From CAYXDO01 sp964463485 (GTDB lineage: Bacteria > Myxococcota > Kuafuiibacteriia > Kuafuiibacteriales > Kuafuiibacteriaceae), in the NCBI GenBank assembly GCA_964463485.1, contig CAYXDO010000069.1, positions 1 through 53,618 of the forward strand: DNA of 53,618 nucleotides. Reading direction: 5' to 3'. Of this stretch, positions 51,057 through 53,618 are shown piece by piece. The position numbers and the translations under genes are program-made. Positions within the stretch are counted from its first letter, which is position 1. Each line of letters begins with the position of its first letter. The notes beneath the pieces were generated by a model, which was given only the letters and a program-made list of their open reading frames with translations, ran no database searches and was not told the DNA's origin.

Positions 51057-52382
51057 ATGAACACCGAGCAGATCATCGAGTTGTGCAAGAAACACACGCT
51101 GTATTCGTGGTCCGCTACCGACGCCGTGAACCCGCTTCCGGTCGATCGCGCGGAGGGCGTCTGGTTGTACACCACCGACGGACGCCGCGTCCTCGACTTC
51201 AACAGCCAGCTCATGTGCGTGAACATCGGTCACGGCGACAAGCGCGTCATCGAGGCCGTTCACAAGCAGATGGAGAAGCTGATCTTCGTCTATCCGGGCA
51301 CGGCCACCGAGGTGCGCGCGCGCCTCGGAAAGCGGCTCGCCGAAATCACCCCCGGCGACATCAACACCTTCTTCTTCACGCTCGGAGGCGCCGAAGCCAA
51401 CGAGAACGCCATTCGCGCCGCGCGTCTCTACACGGGCAAGCAGAAAATCCTCGCGCGCTACCGCAGCTACCACGGCGCAACTCAGGCAACCTTGCAACTC
51501 ACCGGAGACCCGAGACGGTGGCCGAGCGAGCCAGGCCCGTGGGGCGTCGTTCGCGTGATGGATCCCCAACCCTACAACTACTCGTTCGGTGCCACCGAGG
51601 AAGAAATCACCCGCAGGAACCTGGAATACCTCGAGGAGGTGATCATGTACGAGGGCGCGCAGACCATCGCCGCCATGATCATCGAGACCGTCACCGGTAC
51701 GAACGGAATCCTCGCGCCGCCGAGCGGATGGCTGAAGGGCCTGCGCGAGCTCCTCACGAAGAACGGAATCCTCCTGATTTGTGACGAAGTCATGTGTGGC
51801 TTTGGCAGGACCGGGAAGATGTACGCGTTCGAACACGGGCCCATCCTGCCCGACATCGTCACCTCGGCCAAAGGCCTCACCAGCGCGTACCTTCCGCTCG
51901 GAATGATGGGCCTGCGAGACCCCATCGCCGAGCATTTCAAGAAGAACGTGTTCTTCGGCGGGCTGACCTACAACGCTCACCCGGTATGCCTCGCGGCCGC
52001 AGAGGCCGTGCTCGACGTACTCATCGGAGACAGGTTGGTCGAGAATGCGGCGAAGCTCGAGCGGGTGATGCGGGCCGAGATGGATCGGTTGAAGCAGAAA
52101 CACGTCTCGGTGAAGGAAGGCCGCTGCATCGGGCTGTTTGGCATGATCGACCTTCAGAAGAATGCCAAAGGAGAGCCGTTCGCGCCTTACAATGGCGGCC
52201 ACCCCGCGATGACGGCGCTTGGCAAGGCCTTCAACGAAGCGGGCCTGTTCACGTTCGTGAGATGGAGCTCCTTCATGACCAACCCACCGTTGTCGATCAC
52301 CGAGGAGGAGCTCCGACAAGGGTTCGGGATCATCGACAGGTGTCTCGAAGTAACCGATCGCGCGTTCGAGTCGGGGAGATAG
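51057..52382 (+). CDS. Class III PLP-dependent aminotransferase
   Basis: ATG 51057 gives 441 aa; GGGGAGG lies only one base upstream, so this may be translated weakly or from a downstream start. Family marks: N-terminal LYSWSATDAVNPLP, VDRAEGVWLYTTDGRRVLDF, FFTLGGAEANENAIRAAR (PLP phosphate loop), RYRSYHGATQA, AAMIIETVTGTNGI, ICDEVMCGFGRTGKM (Asp binding the ring nitrogen) and TSAKGLTSAYLPLG (Schiff-base Lys). The pattern resembles taurine- or beta-alanine-pyruvate aminotransferases. Substrate not assignable. Nothing downstream in the same direction suggests a pathway. Confidence 0.93.
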   Translation: MNTEQIIELCKKHTLYSWSATDAVNPLPVDRAEGVWLYTTDGRRVLDFNSQLMCVNIGHGDKRVIEAVHKQMEKLIFVYPGTATEVRARLGKRLAEITPGDINTFFFTLGGAEANENAIRAARLYTGKQKILARYRSYHGATQATLQLTGDPRRWPSEPGPWGVVRVMDPQPYNYSFGATEEEITRRNLEYLEEVIMYEGAQTIAAMIIETVTGTNGILAPPSGWLKGLRELLTKNGILLICDEVMCGFGRTGKMYAFEHGPILPDIVTSAKGLTSAYLPLGMMGLRDPIAEHFKKNVFFGGLTYNAHPVCLAAAEAVLDVLIGDRLVENAAKLERVMRAEMDRLKQKHVSVKEGRCIGLFGMIDLQKNAKGEPFAPYNGGHPAMTALGKAFNEAGLFTFVRWSSFMTNPPLSITEEELRQGFGIIDRCLEVTDRAFESGR

Positions 52383-52529
52383 AGTGCGTGTAATTTACCA
52401 AAGTGCGGCTGCCGGCCGCGCTAAGATGGGCCGATCGAGGTGAATCCGTCGCTGCGGTGGAGCACTCACGCGGAGATCGGATTCCGCGCGGCGAGTGCGA
52501 CGCTCTCGGTACGGTGACTTAGGCGTATC

Positions 52530-52751
52530 TCAACCGAGACCCACTCGAAGCTCCTCCAAAAGCCCGTACCGAACGCCGCGGTGGGTCACGCGCATCTCCA
52601 TGGCGCCGTAGCGTTCAAGCGTCGCCAGGGTGATCGCGGCGCCGACGACGATCGCGTCGGCGCGCATTTGCGGGAGGGTCGTGCCGAGAATTCGATCCGT
52701 CGTCTTGAACCTCGAGAGTATGACCTCGACCTCGATACCCGTCGCACGTTT
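52530..52751 (-). pseudogene. Ppx/GppA phosphatase C-terminal remnant
   Basis: A 73-codon minus-strand frame follows a TAA and has no start. It reads as the end of the Ppx/GppA exopolyphosphatase domain: VEVILSRFKTTDRILGTTLP, MRADAIVVGAAITLATLERY and MEMRVTHRGVRYGLLEE, ending at TGA 52530. The actin-like ATPase N-terminal regions are absent. The transposase gene starts 71 bases to the right, so insertion and deletion probably removed the rest. Confidence 0.7.
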
Positions 52752-52822
52752 TTACTCGCTCTAGGAACATCGGCGCGTTAGCGGCACCCCTCAAACCAGC
52801 CGTCCCGAGGCAAGCGACCCCC

Positions 52823-53618
52823 ATGCGCAGCAGCATCCCTCGCAAGCCGGACCAACGCCGCGAGCGTGCGGTCCATGGCGGTCTCGAGGAGCAATCCATT
52901 TTTTGTCGAGGTAGCCCTGCTTGGGTCGGCCGCGCACGTCCAGCGATTCAGCCGGAGCTGACCGGCAGCGCCGCGGCTCGACGCCAGCTCGACCGAGTGC
53001 TGGCGACCGATTGCCGCCAAACTCCCGACCCGAGCGTTGATCTTTCCCGCGGCTCCGTCGCAGATCGCGATGTGTCGCAGTCGTCGAAGGCCATAGAGCT
53101 GGAGCTGCCGAGGGACTGGCCGAAGAAGGTCCGCGCCGCGCTGGTCGGCGTGGCCGCGATGGCGTCGCTGATTCTCACCCGGAGTCGTGCTTGGGCCGTG
53201 AACTCGCCTATCGCCCGAGTGCGACTTCAGGCTGCGCTCGACCAGGCCAAGACGGAGAATGTGCTCATCCGAGAGGAGCTTCGGCTCCTGCATGCACGCC
53301 TCGAACGCCTCGATGCGAGGAAACGTCCGCACTACAAGCCCCACGAGAGGCTGGCGATCCTCGAGCTCCGAGCGGCTCGACGCTGGTCCATGGCCCAGAC
53401 GGCGACTCACCTGCTCGTCGAGGCGGCCACCATCTCCGAGTGGGAGCGAAGTCTTCGGCGAGAGGGCACCGAGGCCTTCATTGGGCTTCCAAAGCCAGTC
53501 AATCAGTTTCCTGAGTATGTCACCTACGTGGTCCAACGCCTCAAGGCCCTTTGTCCGCGCCTCGGAAACAAGAAGATCGCTCAGGTGCTCGCTCGCGCGG
53601 GCCTTCATGTCGGAGTCA
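52823..53618 (+). mobile_element. DDE/rve-type transposase, N-terminal part, runs off the right edge
   Basis: ATG 52823 opens an unbroken frame to the window end (265 codons). After a basic N-terminus it shows a short hydrophobic segment and SPIARVRLQAALDQAKTEN with LREELRLLHARLERLDAR-type coiled coil, then RRPHYKP-like KRPHYKPHERLAILELRAAR, a helix-turn-helix (WSMAQTATHLLVEAATISEW) and PVNQFPEYVTYVVQRLKALC, ending in LARAGLHVGV. This is the N-terminal half of a transposase/integrase family common in myxobacteria; the catalytic rve domain should lie beyond the edge. Terminal inverted repeats cannot be checked. The minus-strand frame here is a shadow. Confidence 0.85.

Noticed and set aside
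52778..53608. A 276-codon minus-strand open frame at the right edge
   Set aside because: Antisense to the plus-strand transposase frame, which shows clear family motifs.

Overview
The window is GC-rich DNA, very probably chromosomal, from a flagellated bacterium of the Myxococcota (former Deltaproteobacteria). That placement is inferred from gene content: five Hanks-type Ser/Thr kinases or their relatives, sigma54 enhancer-binding proteins (one with an FHA domain), HDOD and receiver proteins, many lipoproteins and a myxobacterial-type transposase. No rRNA, tRNA or CRISPR array was seen.

Layout. 1-7.6 kb: three members of a lipoprotein family (one cut by the left edge, one truncated), a frameshifted peptidoglycan-binding/lysozyme-like gene, a SAM methyltransferase and the N-lobe of a broken kinase. 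7.8-10.9 kb: a flagellar filament operon on the minus strand (flagellin, FliD, FliS, a small FliT-like protein) behind a good sigma28-type promoter. 10.9-22 kb: signalling genes (receiver-DHp protein, receiver with degenerate HD domain, two sigma54 activators, histidine kinase plus receiver-HDOD pair) around two surface lipoproteins, one with RTX calcium-binding repeats. 22.3-36.6 kb: a kinase-HDOD fusion, an FHA/GGDEF-like/sigma54 activator, a tail-anchored kinase, a trypsin-like protease, a kinase-PEGA-FGE fusion, an MFS transporter and a pseudokinase-PEGA protein.

36.6-41 kb holds the most unusual structure. A PLP decarboxylase gene and a sulfotransferase gene are separated by a two-gene cassette (AAA ATPase plus a TOPRIM-like partner), flanked by 93-bp direct repeats that duplicate the decarboxylase 3' end. 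The partner gene is put out of frame by a perfect 10-bp tandem duplication. This looks like an acquired OLD/PARIS-type defence module, now switched off or in phase-variable form.

41-53.6 kb: a putative zinc aminopeptidase, an oxidoreductase and a nucleoside deaminase in one minus-strand run; an OPA-type transporter; a 1150-residue protein with an ADP-ribosyltransferase-like region and a translationally coupled small partner; a PIN-domain remnant; a hydrolase/PASTA pair; a class III aminotransferase; and, at the right edge, a Ppx/GppA remnant beside the start of a DDE/rve transposase.

All domain calls were made by reading the translation without database searches. Start codons were chosen from Shine-Dalgarno matches, overlaps and family lengths, and alternatives are given where they matter.
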